NCBI RefSeq assembly: GCF_024614185.1
Contig: NZ_JAHTLF010000016.1
Location: forward strand, 558,001 to 622,000
Length of the DNA stretch: 64,000 bases
Direction of reading: 5' to 3'
DNA from: Nocardioides carbamazepini
Lineage (GTDB): Bacteria; Actinomycetota; Actinomycetes; Propionibacteriales; Nocardioidaceae
Below are positions 45,940 to 54,068 of the stretch, piece by piece. Made by a program: the position numbers and the translations under genes. Below the pieces are notes generated by a model. The model was not told the origin of the DNA. It saw only the letters and a list, made by a program, of their open reading frames with translations, and did not search any database. Numbering within the stretch: position 1 is the first letter of the stretch; the number at the start of each line of letters is the position of its first letter.

Positions 45940-46565
45940 GTGACCTGACCCGCGCCGAGATCGAGGAGTTCTGGGAGACCTGGCTCGACGTCAACCGCCG
46001 CGCCGAGGAGAGCGGCGACTGGCGGGTGATGGCGGAGTGGTTCGCCGAGGACGCCACCTACGGCTGGATGTACCACCCCGACGAGCACTTCATGGCCGTC
46101 GGCCGCGACCAGATCCGGGACTGGGCGATCGGCATCGAGATGGACGGCCTCGACGGCTGGCACTACGACTACGTCTGCACGATGATCGACGAGAAGAAGT
46201 CGATGATCGTGGGCTTCTGGAAGCAGCGCTCCGGCATCCTCGACGACAACGGCGAGGAGTACGAGATCCTCGGGATCGGCGGGTCCTGGTTCGGCGTCGA
46301 GCGGCAGACCACGGGTGCGGACGCCGGGCAGGTCAAGATCGCCTGGCAGCGCGACTGGTTCGACCTGCCGTCCACCGCCCACACCTTCCTGTCGATCGTC
46401 GAGGCCGGGAAGGCGCCCGACACGCTGCTCAAGCGGATGTCCGTCACCGGGCACGACGTGCCCGGGCACTACCACCTGAAGGACCTGCCCTCCACCGTGT
46501 GGCCGCCGCCCGTCGAGGCGGGGGAGTACGTCACCCAGGCGCCCGCGCCGGAGGGCGCGTCGTGA
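45936..46565 (+). CDS. NTF2-like family protein
   Basis: 209 residues, longer than most NTF2-like proteins. The first half shows EIEEFWETWLDVNRRAEESGDW and EWFAEDATYGWMYHPDEHFMAVGRD; the second is acidic and Trp-rich (WKQRSG, WQRDWFDLPSTAHTF). No signal peptide. Mycobacterial cyp51 loci also carry a ketosteroid-isomerase-like protein of this superfamily, so steroid binding or isomerisation is possible. It is joined by ATGA/GTGA overlaps to ferredoxin and aldehyde dehydrogenase. Confidence 0.75.
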   Translation: MSDLTRAEIEEFWETWLDVNRRAEESGDWRVMAEWFAEDATYGWMYHPDEHFMAVGRDQIRDWAIGIEMDGLDGWHYDYVCTMIDEKKSMIVGFWKQRSGILDDNGEEYEILGIGGSWFGVERQTTGADAGQVKIAWQRDWFDLPSTAHTFLSIVEAGKAPDTLLKRMSVTGHDVPGHYHLKDLPSTVWPPPVEAGEYVTQAPAPEGAS

Positions 46566-48022
46566 GCACCCTTCCTCCCGCCGCCCAGCAGCTGATCGAC
46601 GGCAAGCTGGTCGCGGCATCCGACGGGTCGACGTACCCGATCCTCAACCCCGCTTCCGGTGCCGAGATCGGCGTCGCGCCGGACGGCACGGCGGCCGACG
46701 TCGACGCCGCGATCGCCGCGGCCCGGCGTGCGTTCGACGAGAGCGACTGGGCGACCGACCGCGACCTGCGGGTGCGCTGCCTGCGCCAGCTGCACGCCGC
46801 GCTGCTCGCCGACGCCGACGCGTTCCGCGCGCTGACCACGGCTGAGGTCGGCATGCCCGGCTTCATGATGGGCGCGGCCGGCTTCGACGTCCCCGTGGAG
46901 GGCCTGGCGTGGGTGACCGACCTGGTCGAGTCCTACGCCTTCGAGACCGATCTGGGGGTCGCGTCGCCGATGGGCATCGCGTCGCGCCGGACCGTGCGGC
47001 GCGAGCCGGTCGGTGTCGTCGCGGCGATCACTCCCTGGAACGTGCCGACCCAGATCAACCTCGCCAAGGTCGGCCCGGCGCTGGCGGCCGGCTGCACCGT
47101 CGTGCTCAAGCCGGCGCCCGACACCCCGTGGGTGGCCGCCGAGCTGGGGCGCCTGGTCGCCGAGCACACCGACATCCCGCCCGGCGTCTTCAACGTGGTG
47201 ACGCCGCGGCCCAACGAGGTCGCCTCCGTCCTGGCCACCGACCCGCGCATCGACATGGTCTCCTTCACCGGGTCCACCTCGGTCGGCAAGGCGATCATGG
47301 CCGCCGCCGCACCGACTCTGAAGAAGGTCTTCCTCGAGCTCGGCGGCAAGTCCGCCGCGATCGCCCTCGACGACGCCGACGTCGCCGCGGTCGCCGGCGG
47401 CACCGCCTTCGCGGCCTGCATCCACGCCGGCCAGGGCTGCGCCATCACGACCCGGCTGATCGTCCCCCGGGACCGGTACGACGAGGCGGTCCAGGTCGCC
47501 GCCGCGACGATGGAGTCGATCGGCGCCCGCGACCCGCACGACCCGGGCGCGATCTGCGGCCCGGTGATCTCGGCGGCGCAACGTGACCGGGTGGCGGCGT
47601 ACTTCTCGGTGGCCCTGGAGGAGGGCGGGACGTTCGCCACCGGCGGCTCGGTCATCGACCGGCCCGGCTACTGGGTGCAGCCCACGGTCGTGGCCGGACT
47701 CGACAACTCCTCGCGCCTGGCACAGGAGGAGATCTTCGGCCCGGTGCTCGTCGTCATCCCGCACGACGGCGACGACGACGCGGTGCGGATCGCCAACGAC
47801 TCGGCGTACGGGCTCTCCGGCTCGGTCGACTCCGGTTCGCTGGAGCGGGCGCGCGCCGTCGCCGCCCGGATCAGGACCGGCACCCTCGCCGTCAACGGCG
47901 GTGTCTGGTTCAGCCCCGACGCGCCGTTCGGCGGGTACAAGCAGTCCGGCATCGGCCGGGAGATGGGCGTCGCCGGGTTCGAGGAGTATCTCGAGGTCAA
48001 GACGATCGCGGAGCCGGCGTGA
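46562..48022 (+). CDS. Aldehyde dehydrogenase
   Basis: 486 residues of the NAD(P)-dependent ALDH superfamily. Glu259 (FLELGGK) and nucleophile Cys293 (HAGQGC) are present, with ITPWNVP and FTGSTSVG cofactor motifs and the final PFGGYKQSGIGREMG. It should oxidise an aldehyde released by the P450/alcohol-dehydrogenase steps to an acid. It starts at a GTG overlapping the upstream stop. A cluster of palindromes follows it. Confidence 0.9.
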   Translation: MSTLPPAAQQLIDGKLVAASDGSTYPILNPASGAEIGVAPDGTAADVDAAIAAARRAFDESDWATDRDLRVRCLRQLHAALLADADAFRALTTAEVGMPGFMMGAAGFDVPVEGLAWVTDLVESYAFETDLGVASPMGIASRRTVRREPVGVVAAITPWNVPTQINLAKVGPALAAGCTVVLKPAPDTPWVAAELGRLVAEHTDIPPGVFNVVTPRPNEVASVLATDPRIDMVSFTGSTSVGKAIMAAAAPTLKKVFLELGGKSAAIALDDADVAAVAGGTAFAACIHAGQGCAITTRLIVPRDRYDEAVQVAAATMESIGARDPHDPGAICGPVISAAQRDRVAAYFSVALEEGGTFATGGSVIDRPGYWVQPTVVAGLDNSSRLAQEEIFGPVLVVIPHDGDDDAVRIANDSAYGLSGSVDSGSLERARAVAARIRTGTLAVNGGVWFSPDAPFGGYKQSGIGREMGVAGFEEYLEVKTIAEPA

Positions 48023-48030
48023 GGGGGTGG

Positions 48031-48119
48031 GAGTTTCGCCGGTCGACCGGCGAAACTCGCACCTGGCCGACGAAGTTTCATCGGCCAAGCGTGGGTTTCG
48101 CCGGGCGACCGGCGAAACC
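48031..48119. repeat. Cluster of three palindromes
   Basis: A 28-bp perfect palindrome at 48031-48058 (arm GAGTTTCGCCGG plus TCGA centre), a GGCCGA/TCGGCC pair at 48065-48070 and 48081-48086, and an 11-bp-arm hairpin at 48094-48119 (arm GGTTTCGCCGG). The outer two share TTTCGCCGG. They lie between the aldehyde dehydrogenase and the next SDR, and could be REP-like elements, an mRNA processing site or a partial terminator. Confidence 0.7.
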
Positions 48120-48143
48120 TGTGACACCTGAGGAAGTTGTGAA

Positions 48144-48893
48144 ATGAGATTCCAGGACAAGGTCGTCGTCGTGACCGGCGCGGCCCAGGGCATCGGCGAG
48201 GCCTACGCCCGCGCACTGGCCGAGAACGGTGCGGCGGTCGTCGTCGCGGACCTGAACGAGGAGGCGGGCGCCAAGGTCGCCGCGTCCATCGAGGAGGACG
48301 GCGGCCGGGCGATCTTCGTGTCGTGCGACGTGTCCTCCGCCGAGTCCGCGGAGGTGCTCGTCCGCCGGACCGTCGCGGAGCTCGGCGGCATCGACCACCT
48401 GGTCAACAACGCCGCCATCTACGGCTCGATGGAGTTCAACCTCCTCATCAGCGTCGACTGGGACTACTACCGCAGGTTCATGAGCGTGAACCTCGACGGC
48501 GCGCTGGTCATGACGCGGGCCGTCTACCCCGAGATCGCGAAGCGCGGCGGGGGCGCGATCGTCAACCAGTCGAGCACGGCGGCGTACCTGTACTCCGGCT
48601 TCTACGGCCTCGCCAAGGCCGGCATCAACAGCCTCACCCAGCAGCTCGCCCACGAGCTCGGCGGGCAGCGGATCCGGGTCAACGCGATCGCTCCCGGCCC
48701 CACCGACACCGAGGCGACCCGCACCCAGGCCGGTGACGCCGCCAAGGACATCGTCCGCAACAGCCTCGCCATCAAGCGGATGGGCTCGGTCGACGACATG
48801 GTCGGCGCGCTGCTCTACCTCCTCTCCGACGACGCGTCGTGGGTGACCGGCCAGATCCTGGCGGTCGACGGCGGCCAGACCTTCCGGCTATGA
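48144..48893 (+). CDS. SDR-family oxidoreductase
   Basis: 249 residues with TGAAQGIGEAYA (about 11-22), NNAAIYG, Ser in NQSSTAAY, YGLAK and an ending WVTGQILAVDGGQTFR typical of FabG-like enzymes. NAD(P) binding and oxidation or reduction of a hydroxy/keto group are expected. It is separated from the aldehyde dehydrogenase by the palindrome cluster, so expression may be uncoupled. In mycobacteria a similar SDR follows aldA beside cyp51, as far as I recall. Confidence 0.88.
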   Translation: MRFQDKVVVVTGAAQGIGEAYARALAENGAAVVVADLNEEAGAKVAASIEEDGGRAIFVSCDVSSAESAEVLVRRTVAELGGIDHLVNNAAIYGSMEFNLLISVDWDYYRRFMSVNLDGALVMTRAVYPEIAKRGGGAIVNQSSTAAYLYSGFYGLAKAGINSLTQQLAHELGGQRIRVNAIAPGPTDTEATRTQAGDAAKDIVRNSLAIKRMGSVDDMVGALLYLLSDDASWVTGQILAVDGGQTFRL

Positions 48894-48969
48894 GCTCCCC
48901 ACGACGTTCGTCGCGTCCCCGGCTTCACTCCGCCGGCGGACCACGCCCCGTTCACCCGAAGGGACCCTG

Positions 48970-49815
48970 ATGCGCACGCTGCGAGTGGGGTTCGTCGGCC
49001 TGGGCAACATCGGCAAGCCGATGGCGCTCCGGCTGGCCGCCGCCGACGGCATCGACCTCCAGGTGTACGACGTCGCGCCGGGTCCCGTCGCCGACCTGGT
49101 CGCCGCGGGGGCCACCGCGGCGGCGTCGGTCGCCGAGCTGGACGCCGAGGTCGTCTGCGTGATGGTGCGCGACGACGACCAGGTGCGCTCGGTCGCCGCC
49201 GACGTGCCGCTCGACCGGGTGCTGGTCGTCCACTCCACCGTGGCGCCCGGGACCCCGGCCGAGCTGGCTGCTGCCGGCCACACGGTCCTCGACGCACCGG
49301 TGTCCGGGGGAGCGATGGGCGCCGCCGACGGGTCGCTCGCGCTGATGGTCGGCGGCGACGCCGAGGCCTTCGCCGCGGCCCGGCCGGTGCTCGACGTGCT
49401 CGGCAGCAAGGTCGTCCATGCCGGCCCGATCGGCGCCGGGACGAAGTTCAAGCTGGCCCGCAACCTGATGCACTTCGTGGCGTTCACCGCCGCGACCGAG
49501 GCCCAGCGGCTGGCCGAGGCCGCGGGCTTGAGCATCAAGGACCTCGGCGAGGTGGTCCGCCACACCGACGCCATCACCGGCGGGCCCGGCGCGATCATGC
49601 ACCGCGAGACCACGGCCGAGCTCGACCCCGCCGACTTCTGGCACGGCGTGTTCAGCAACGTGAACTCGCTCGGGGTGAAGGACCTGGGGTTCGCGATCGC
49701 GCTCGCGCACGAGCTCGGCGTCGACGTACCCCTGGCGGAGCTGGCGATCGAGCGTCTCGGCCCCGGCCTCGGGCTGCCTGTGGAGGACGCGAACGGCGAG
49801 GGGAGGAACGTGTGA
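48970..49815 (+). CDS. NAD(P)-dependent 3-hydroxyisobutyrate dehydrogenase-like oxidoreductase
   Basis: 281 residues. The N-terminal Rossmann motif VGFVGLGNIGKPMALRL (6-22), the DAPVSGGAMGA substrate-binding block and the catalytic Lys in GAGTKFKLARN are all seen. It belongs to the beta-hydroxyacid dehydrogenase family, which oxidises 3-hydroxy acids. The precise substrate is unknown; location argues for a step of the P450-linked pathway. It ends with a GTGA overlap to the Uma2-like gene. Confidence 0.88.
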   Translation: MRTLRVGFVGLGNIGKPMALRLAAADGIDLQVYDVAPGPVADLVAAGATAAASVAELDAEVVCVMVRDDDQVRSVAADVPLDRVLVVHSTVAPGTPAELAAAGHTVLDAPVSGGAMGAADGSLALMVGGDAEAFAAARPVLDVLGSKVVHAGPIGAGTKFKLARNLMHFVAFTAATEAQRLAEAAGLSIKDLGEVVRHTDAITGGPGAIMHRETTAELDPADFWHGVFSNVNSLGVKDLGFAIALAHELGVDVPLAELAIERLGPGLGLPVEDANGEGRNV

Positions 49816-50438
49816 GCCTTTCATCGACCCTGCCCCGGGGCCACAATGAGAGGAAGGTCGATGTGTCCCAGCGTGCGTCAGGAGCGGCGATGTCGGAAGC
49901 GCCCGTCGACGGAGTGCAGCGGTTGCGCATGTCCTGGGAGGAGTACGAGCGGCTCCCCGAGTGGCCGCGCACGGAGTGGGTCGACGGCGAGGTGCTGGTG
50001 ATGTCGCCGCCCGCCCAGCCGCATGCGTCGGCGGTGGCCCGCCTCATCATGGCTCTCGGGCGCGCCTTCCCCGATCTCGAGATCGGCACCGAGGCCGGCC
50101 TCTGGCTGCCGCGCAACCGGCTGCGCGGACCCGACGTGATGATGGCCGAGGGTCGCACCGACGAGACCCACCGGACCACGATGCCGCTCCTCGTCGCTGA
50201 AGTGCTCTCGCCCAGCACCCGCAGCGAGGACACGATCCGCAAGTCGATGGAGTACGCCGAGGGCGGCGTGCCGCGGTACTGGATCGTCGACCCCGACCTG
50301 TGCACCATCGACGCCCTGCTCAACGTCGACGGCGCCTGGGAGACCGAGGCTCACCTCGACGATCGTGACCCGGTCGCCGAGATCGTGATCGGCGACCACG
50401 GCAGCGTCATGCTCGACCTCCGGGAGATCCTGCGATGA
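49812..50438 (+). CDS. Uma2 (DUF820) family putative nuclease
   Basis: Up to 208 residues of the PD-(D/E)xK-like Uma2 family: WVDGEVLVMSPP, LRGPDVMMAEG, PLLVAEVLSPSTRSEDTIRK, and YAEGGVPRYWIVDPD give the usual acidic and lysine positions. Biological roles of these stand-alone proteins are poorly known. It breaks the otherwise metabolic gene order and looks inserted between the dehydrogenase and CMD genes. Start is unsure: GTG 49812 (overlap), GTG 49863 (after AGGAAGG) or ATG 49890 all fit; the later ones match family length better. Confidence 0.8.
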   Translation: MSLSSTLPRGHNERKVDVSQRASGAAMSEAPVDGVQRLRMSWEEYERLPEWPRTEWVDGEVLVMSPPAQPHASAVARLIMALGRAFPDLEIGTEAGLWLPRNRLRGPDVMMAEGRTDETHRTTMPLLVAEVLSPSTRSEDTIRKSMEYAEGGVPRYWIVDPDLCTIDALLNVDGAWETEAHLDDRDPVAEIVIGDHGSVMLDLREILR

Positions 50439-50848
50439 CGGAACCTGCCGACAAGTTCGACGATCTGCCGGAGCTGCGGGCGAAGGGCCTGCGGAGGATG
50501 GAGCAGGTCTACGGCTTCGACATGGCCGACGGCGAGGGCGACTTCTTCCGCTACACCGCCGACCACCTGTTCGCGGACGTCTGGAACCGGCCGGGCCTCT
50601 CCGACCGGGACCGGCGGCTGTTCCTGATCGGCCTGCTCGTCGGCCAGCGCGCGAACGACGTGCTCGGCATCCAGGTCCCGGCCGCCCTCGCCAACGGCGA
50701 GCTCGACGCCGAGGCGCTACGCGAGCTGGTCATCCTCGCCTGCCACTACGACGGGTGGCCGAACGGGTCGCGGCTGAACTCGGTCGTCGAGGACGCGATC
50801 GCGAAGGCCCGGCGGGCCGCCGATCGTGACCGGGACGACGCCTCCTGA
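50435..50848 (+). CDS. Carboxymuconolactone decarboxylase (CMD) family protein
   Basis: 137 residues. The CMD fold is indicated by DRRLFLIGLLVGQRANDVLGIQV and ELVILACHYDGWPNGSRL; the single Cys in ACHYDGWP lies where related AhpD proteins have a CxxC, so no thiol-peroxidase motif is present. Decarboxylation or an unknown lactone-related role is likely. It overlaps the Uma2 gene by ATGA and ends the operon. A CMD-family gene also ends the comparable mycobacterial cluster as I remember it. Confidence 0.85.
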   Translation: MTEPADKFDDLPELRAKGLRRMEQVYGFDMADGEGDFFRYTADHLFADVWNRPGLSDRDRRLFLIGLLVGQRANDVLGIQVPAALANGELDAEALRELVILACHYDGWPNGSRLNSVVEDAIAKARRAADRDRDDAS

Positions 50849-50874
50849 CAGGTGTGTTGTTAGCCTCGGGAACG

Positions 50875-51618
50875 ATGACTCGCGACGTGGCGCAGGCGGT
50901 TCCGGACCGCAAGGCGGAGCCGGTGACCCCGGCCGTCCTCGACTCCTTCCTCAACACCCCCGTGACCCGACCCGACGGCGGGGCCGGCATCTGGCGTGTC
51001 CCGACCGCCACCATCGGCGACGAGGAGCTCGAGGTCGCCCGTGACTGGCTCGACGAGGGCGAGCGGCAGCAGGCGTCGTCGTACGTCCGGGCCGAGCTGC
51101 GGGTGGCGTACGAGATCGCGCACGCCGCCGCCCGGCTGGTCGTCGGCGCGGCGACGGACACGCCACCGGAGAAGGTGGTCTGGGGCCGGCACCCATGCCC
51201 CGGGTGCGGAGAGCCGCACGGCCGGCCGCGCGCCGAGGGAGCCGGGGTGGAGTTCTCGCTGAGTCACACGCCGGGGCAGATCCTCGTGGCCGTGGCGGAC
51301 GTGGCGGTCGGCGTCGACGTCGAGCGGCACCCCGACGACCCCGTCGCGCTCGCCAAGCTGCTCCACCCGCGTGAGTCCGAGGAGATCGAGGCGGCCGCCC
51401 AGGGCACGCTCGACGGTGGTCGCGCGACGGTCCGGTTCACCCGCGCGTGGTCGCGCACCGAGGCCTACCTCAAGGGACTCGGCATCGGGCTGGGCCGCGA
51501 CCCCCATCTCGACTACCTCGGCACCGACGAGGCGTCCAGCCGCCGCCTCGGGTCGTGGACGGTGCACGACGTCGTCGTCCCGGAGGGGTACGGCGCGGCG
51601 CTGGCCGTCCTCTCCTGA
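50875..51618 (+). CDS. 4'-phosphopantetheinyl transferase superfamily protein
   Basis: 247 residues. Sfp-type motifs are visible: FSLSHTPGQ, VGVDVERHP (Mg2+-binding) and WSRTEAYLKGLGIGL near the C-terminus. It should load the phosphopantetheine arm of CoA onto acyl- or peptidyl-carrier proteins. A pair of CxxC-like cysteines (CPGCGEPHG) before the core is common in actinobacterial members. The ATG at 50875 was chosen; an in-frame ATG at 50854 would add seven residues. No polyketide or peptide synthase is nearby. Confidence 0.85.
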   Translation: MTRDVAQAVPDRKAEPVTPAVLDSFLNTPVTRPDGGAGIWRVPTATIGDEELEVARDWLDEGERQQASSYVRAELRVAYEIAHAAARLVVGAATDTPPEKVVWGRHPCPGCGEPHGRPRAEGAGVEFSLSHTPGQILVAVADVAVGVDVERHPDDPVALAKLLHPRESEEIEAAAQGTLDGGRATVRFTRAWSRTEAYLKGLGIGLGRDPHLDYLGTDEASSRRLGSWTVHDVVVPEGYGAALAVLS

Positions 51619-51933
51619 GGGCCGGATCTGGCGACGCTTCGTCGGATTCGTGCGGCACTGGGGCCGTCGAAGGTTAAATCTTCCGCCCGAACCGGAGTTT
51701 TTGCCGGAAAGCATGCACCTGGGACTTTGGTCCTCCCTAGGCTGCGGAGTGGGTTTCCGTCTGTCCCCTCCTACTCGGGAGGCGTGGGCGCTCGGAAGAG
51801 GGCACGTTGGACCTGGTTCGCGGTGGGGCGTGGACGCCGGCCCGACGTCCCCCTGGCCTGTCGGCTGCCCGCTCCACACCTTTTGCAACCGTCGTGACCC
51901 CCCTCGGCGCGACACACTGGGGGTTTCCGGATC
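51619..51933. other. Intergenic region before the LPNTG protein
   Basis: No gene is seen in 315 nt, and the first half is less GC-rich than its surroundings. A near-palindrome GGGACTTTGGTCC at 51721-51733 resembles one half of a DosR-type box, but only one copy exists and I give it little weight. A small CCTCC/GGAGG hairpin lies at about 51767-51782. No known riboswitch pattern was recognised. The promoter of the surface protein must lie here. Confidence 0.4.
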
Positions 51934-53763
51934 ATGTCCAATTTCGCGCGCCGTCCTCGGCGCCACGCCGAGCCGGAGCAGGGCCCGACGGCCCGCCGGT
52001 GGCGACCCACGATCACACTTCTGTTGCCGGCCGTCGTGCTGGCCAGCGCCGCGCTCGCTGGCCCGGCGCTCGCCGACGACGCCGACCCGGCGCCGGCTTC
52101 CGACCCGGGCCAGTCTGCCCAGACGACCCAGGCCGAGCCCGCCCCGGAGCCCGAGGCGGAGCCCGCTCCGGAGCCCGAGCCGGAGCCGGAGCCGAAACCT
52201 GAGCCCGCCCCCGCCCCCGCCCCCGACCCGAAGCCCGAGCCCGCCCCCGACCCGAAGCCCGAGCCCTCCGCGGAGCCGGACGCCGCAGACGCAGGCGAGG
52301 CCACCGAGGAGAAGGCGGACGAGAAGGCAGGCGAGCAGGCGGGCGAGGAGTCGGCCCAGAAGCCCGACCAGGAGCAGGCCGTGACCGCCGCACCGTCCGA
52401 GCAGGCCACCCCGGCCGCGGAGTACGCCACCGTCCAGGCGGCCGCGAAGGCCGGCGACGACCCGGGCATCGTCGTGCCGCAGGCGGTGAACACGAAGAAG
52501 GTCGTCGTGTGCAAGTACGTCAGCACCCCGCCGGGCTACTCCCACCACGTCATCGTCCCGTCGGTGAGCTCGCTGCAGGACTGGACCCCCGCGATGGGCT
52601 TTCCGTCGTTCGCCTTCGCCGACGCGCACGACTCGATCGTGATCCGCTACCTCGACGACAACGAGATCCCCGGTCAGGTGCCGAACAGCGCCTGCCCGAC
52701 GATGGTCAGCCCGCCGATGCTGACCCTGCTGAACCCGTGCGGCGCCAACAACACGAGCTGGGCCGACCCGGCCGCCTCGCCGGCGTACTCCTGGGTGCGC
52801 AACGCGAACGGCTCGATCACCTTCACGGCCAGCCCGGGCTATCTCTTCCCGTCGACCACCACGGCCGGGCTGACGAGCTACACGAGCCCGCCGCCCCCGG
52901 CGGACACCGACCCGGTCAACCAGAACTGCACCGTGGATACCGTGATCACGCCGCCCGTCCTCCAGATGGACGACCCGTGCGGCGTCGGCAACGCGGTCTG
53001 GCTCAACCCCGGCAACACCGCGGCGTACACGGTCGCCATGGACACGCCGGCCGCCGGACAGGTCACGCTGACCGCCAACGCGGGCTTCACCTTCGCCGGG
53101 CCCGCGCCGACGTATGTCTACGGCCCGCCGGTGGAGACCAATGTGGCTGCGTGCCCGACCGTCGTGCAGCCGCCGGCGGTGCCCACCGTCAACCCCTGCG
53201 GCCCGAACAACATCGCGTTCGGCACCGTGCCGGCCGGTCCGTGGACCTCGTCCCTCGACCCGGACGACGGGTCGGTGACCCTCACCGCGACGGGCAACAA
53301 CGTGTTCCCCGGCGGAGCGACGCTGCACGTCTACAACCTCCCCGCCGACAACGACCCGGCGTGCCTGGTCGCCCCGGCCCTCGCGCCCAGTGACCCGTGC
53401 GGCGTCGGCAACGCCGCGTGGATCCCTCCCGTGGAGACGCCGGACTACTCCGTGTCCGTGGTCAACGGCGTGATCCAGCTGATCGCGAAGCTCGGCAAGC
53501 TGTTCGTCGGCGACCAGCCGACCTACACCTATCCCGCCGCGGCGCCGGTCGACTCCGGCGTGGTCTGCGCGGTCGGTGGCGTCCAGGAGACGCAGCCGGC
53601 GAAGTCCGACGACGCGCCCGGCACGCCAGGGGCAGTCGGCGGCGTGCAGGCCACCAGCCTGCCCAACACCGGCGGCCCCGGGGGCTGGCTGATGCCGTTC
53701 GGCGTCCTGCTGGTGCTTGCGGGTGCCGGTCTGGTCCTGGCGCGGCGCAACCAGATGGGCTGA
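51934..53763 (+). CDS. LPXTG-anchored surface protein with Pro/Glu stalk and four Cys-bounded modules
   Basis: 609 residues. A signal peptide (to about residue 48, ALADD) precedes a Pro/Glu/Ala/Lys-rich stalk (about 50-150). Then come four modules of about 60 residues, each opening with a D/N-PCG block (for example NPCGANNTSW, DPCGVGNAVW) and closing with a single Cys, so each may hold one disulphide. The end has LPNTG (576-580), a hydrophobic helix and ARRNQMG, a full sortase signal. The protein should be covalently fixed to the wall; its binding partner is unknown. A 42-bp perfect palindrome 25 nt after the stop is its terminator. Confidence 0.85.
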   Translation: MSNFARRPRRHAEPEQGPTARRWRPTITLLLPAVVLASAALAGPALADDADPAPASDPGQSAQTTQAEPAPEPEAEPAPEPEPEPEPKPEPAPAPAPDPKPEPAPDPKPEPSAEPDAADAGEATEEKADEKAGEQAGEESAQKPDQEQAVTAAPSEQATPAAEYATVQAAAKAGDDPGIVVPQAVNTKKVVVCKYVSTPPGYSHHVIVPSVSSLQDWTPAMGFPSFAFADAHDSIVIRYLDDNEIPGQVPNSACPTMVSPPMLTLLNPCGANNTSWADPAASPAYSWVRNANGSITFTASPGYLFPSTTTAGLTSYTSPPPPADTDPVNQNCTVDTVITPPVLQMDDPCGVGNAVWLNPGNTAAYTVAMDTPAAGQVTLTANAGFTFAGPAPTYVYGPPVETNVAACPTVVQPPAVPTVNPCGPNNIAFGTVPAGPWTSSLDPDDGSVTLTATGNNVFPGGATLHVYNLPADNDPACLVAPALAPSDPCGVGNAAWIPPVETPDYSVSVVNGVIQLIAKLGKLFVGDQPTYTYPAAAPVDSGVVCAVGGVQETQPAKSDDAPGTPGAVGGVQATSLPNTGGPGGWLMPFGVLLVLAGAGLVLARRNQMG

Positions 53764-53788
53764 GGCCCGCGGGCGGATCGCTCGCAGC

Positions 53789-53830
53789 GACGGAGCCCGT
53801 GCCGAGGACGTCCTCGGCACGGGCTCCGTC
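53789..53830. terminator. 42-bp perfect palindrome, terminator
   Basis: 20-bp arms (53789-53808 and 53811-53830) meet with only CG between them, so the whole 42 bp is a perfect palindrome. It follows the LPNTG gene and precedes a possible small minus-strand gene ending at 53840, fitting a bidirectional terminator. Confidence 0.8.
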
Positions 53831-53839
53831 TGTCAGTGC

Positions 53840-53977
53840 TCAGGAATGGCTCGGCGACCGGTGGCGCGCGATCGCCACGACCGCGAGAAGAAGTACGACG
53901 AACCACAGGACTCCGGCGGCGATCCACATCACGTAGAGATAGACGCCGTGGCGGCCGGATCGGTTGCCTCCGGGCAC
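53840..53977 (-). CDS. Small single-pass membrane protein (45 residues)
   Basis: A GTG at 53975-53977 opens 45 codons ending at 53840-53842. The peptide has a hydrophilic Gly/Arg/Asn-rich start, one hydrophobic helix (about 14-36, including WIAAGVLWFVVLLLAVVAIA) and a short basic tail (ARHRSPSHS), a plausible membrane protein with GC-rich third positions. It ends 10 nt from the terminator palindrome. The ribosome site is weak, and no homologue is known to me, so it may not be expressed. Confidence 0.4.
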   Translation of the reverse strand: MPGGNRSGRHGVYLYVMWIAAGVLWFVVLLLAVVAIARHRSPSHS

Positions 53978-54068
53978 GGATCAGGCCGTCACCGGATCGG
54001 TCAGATGACCGATTCCCCGCCGATCGGGCGTGGCTACGTTCGGGCTCCCGCCACCGAAGGAGCCCAGC

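Noticed and set aside
51721..51733. DosR-type box upstream of the LPNTG protein
   Set aside because: One imperfect site only, no second copy and no hypoxia-related gene nearby.
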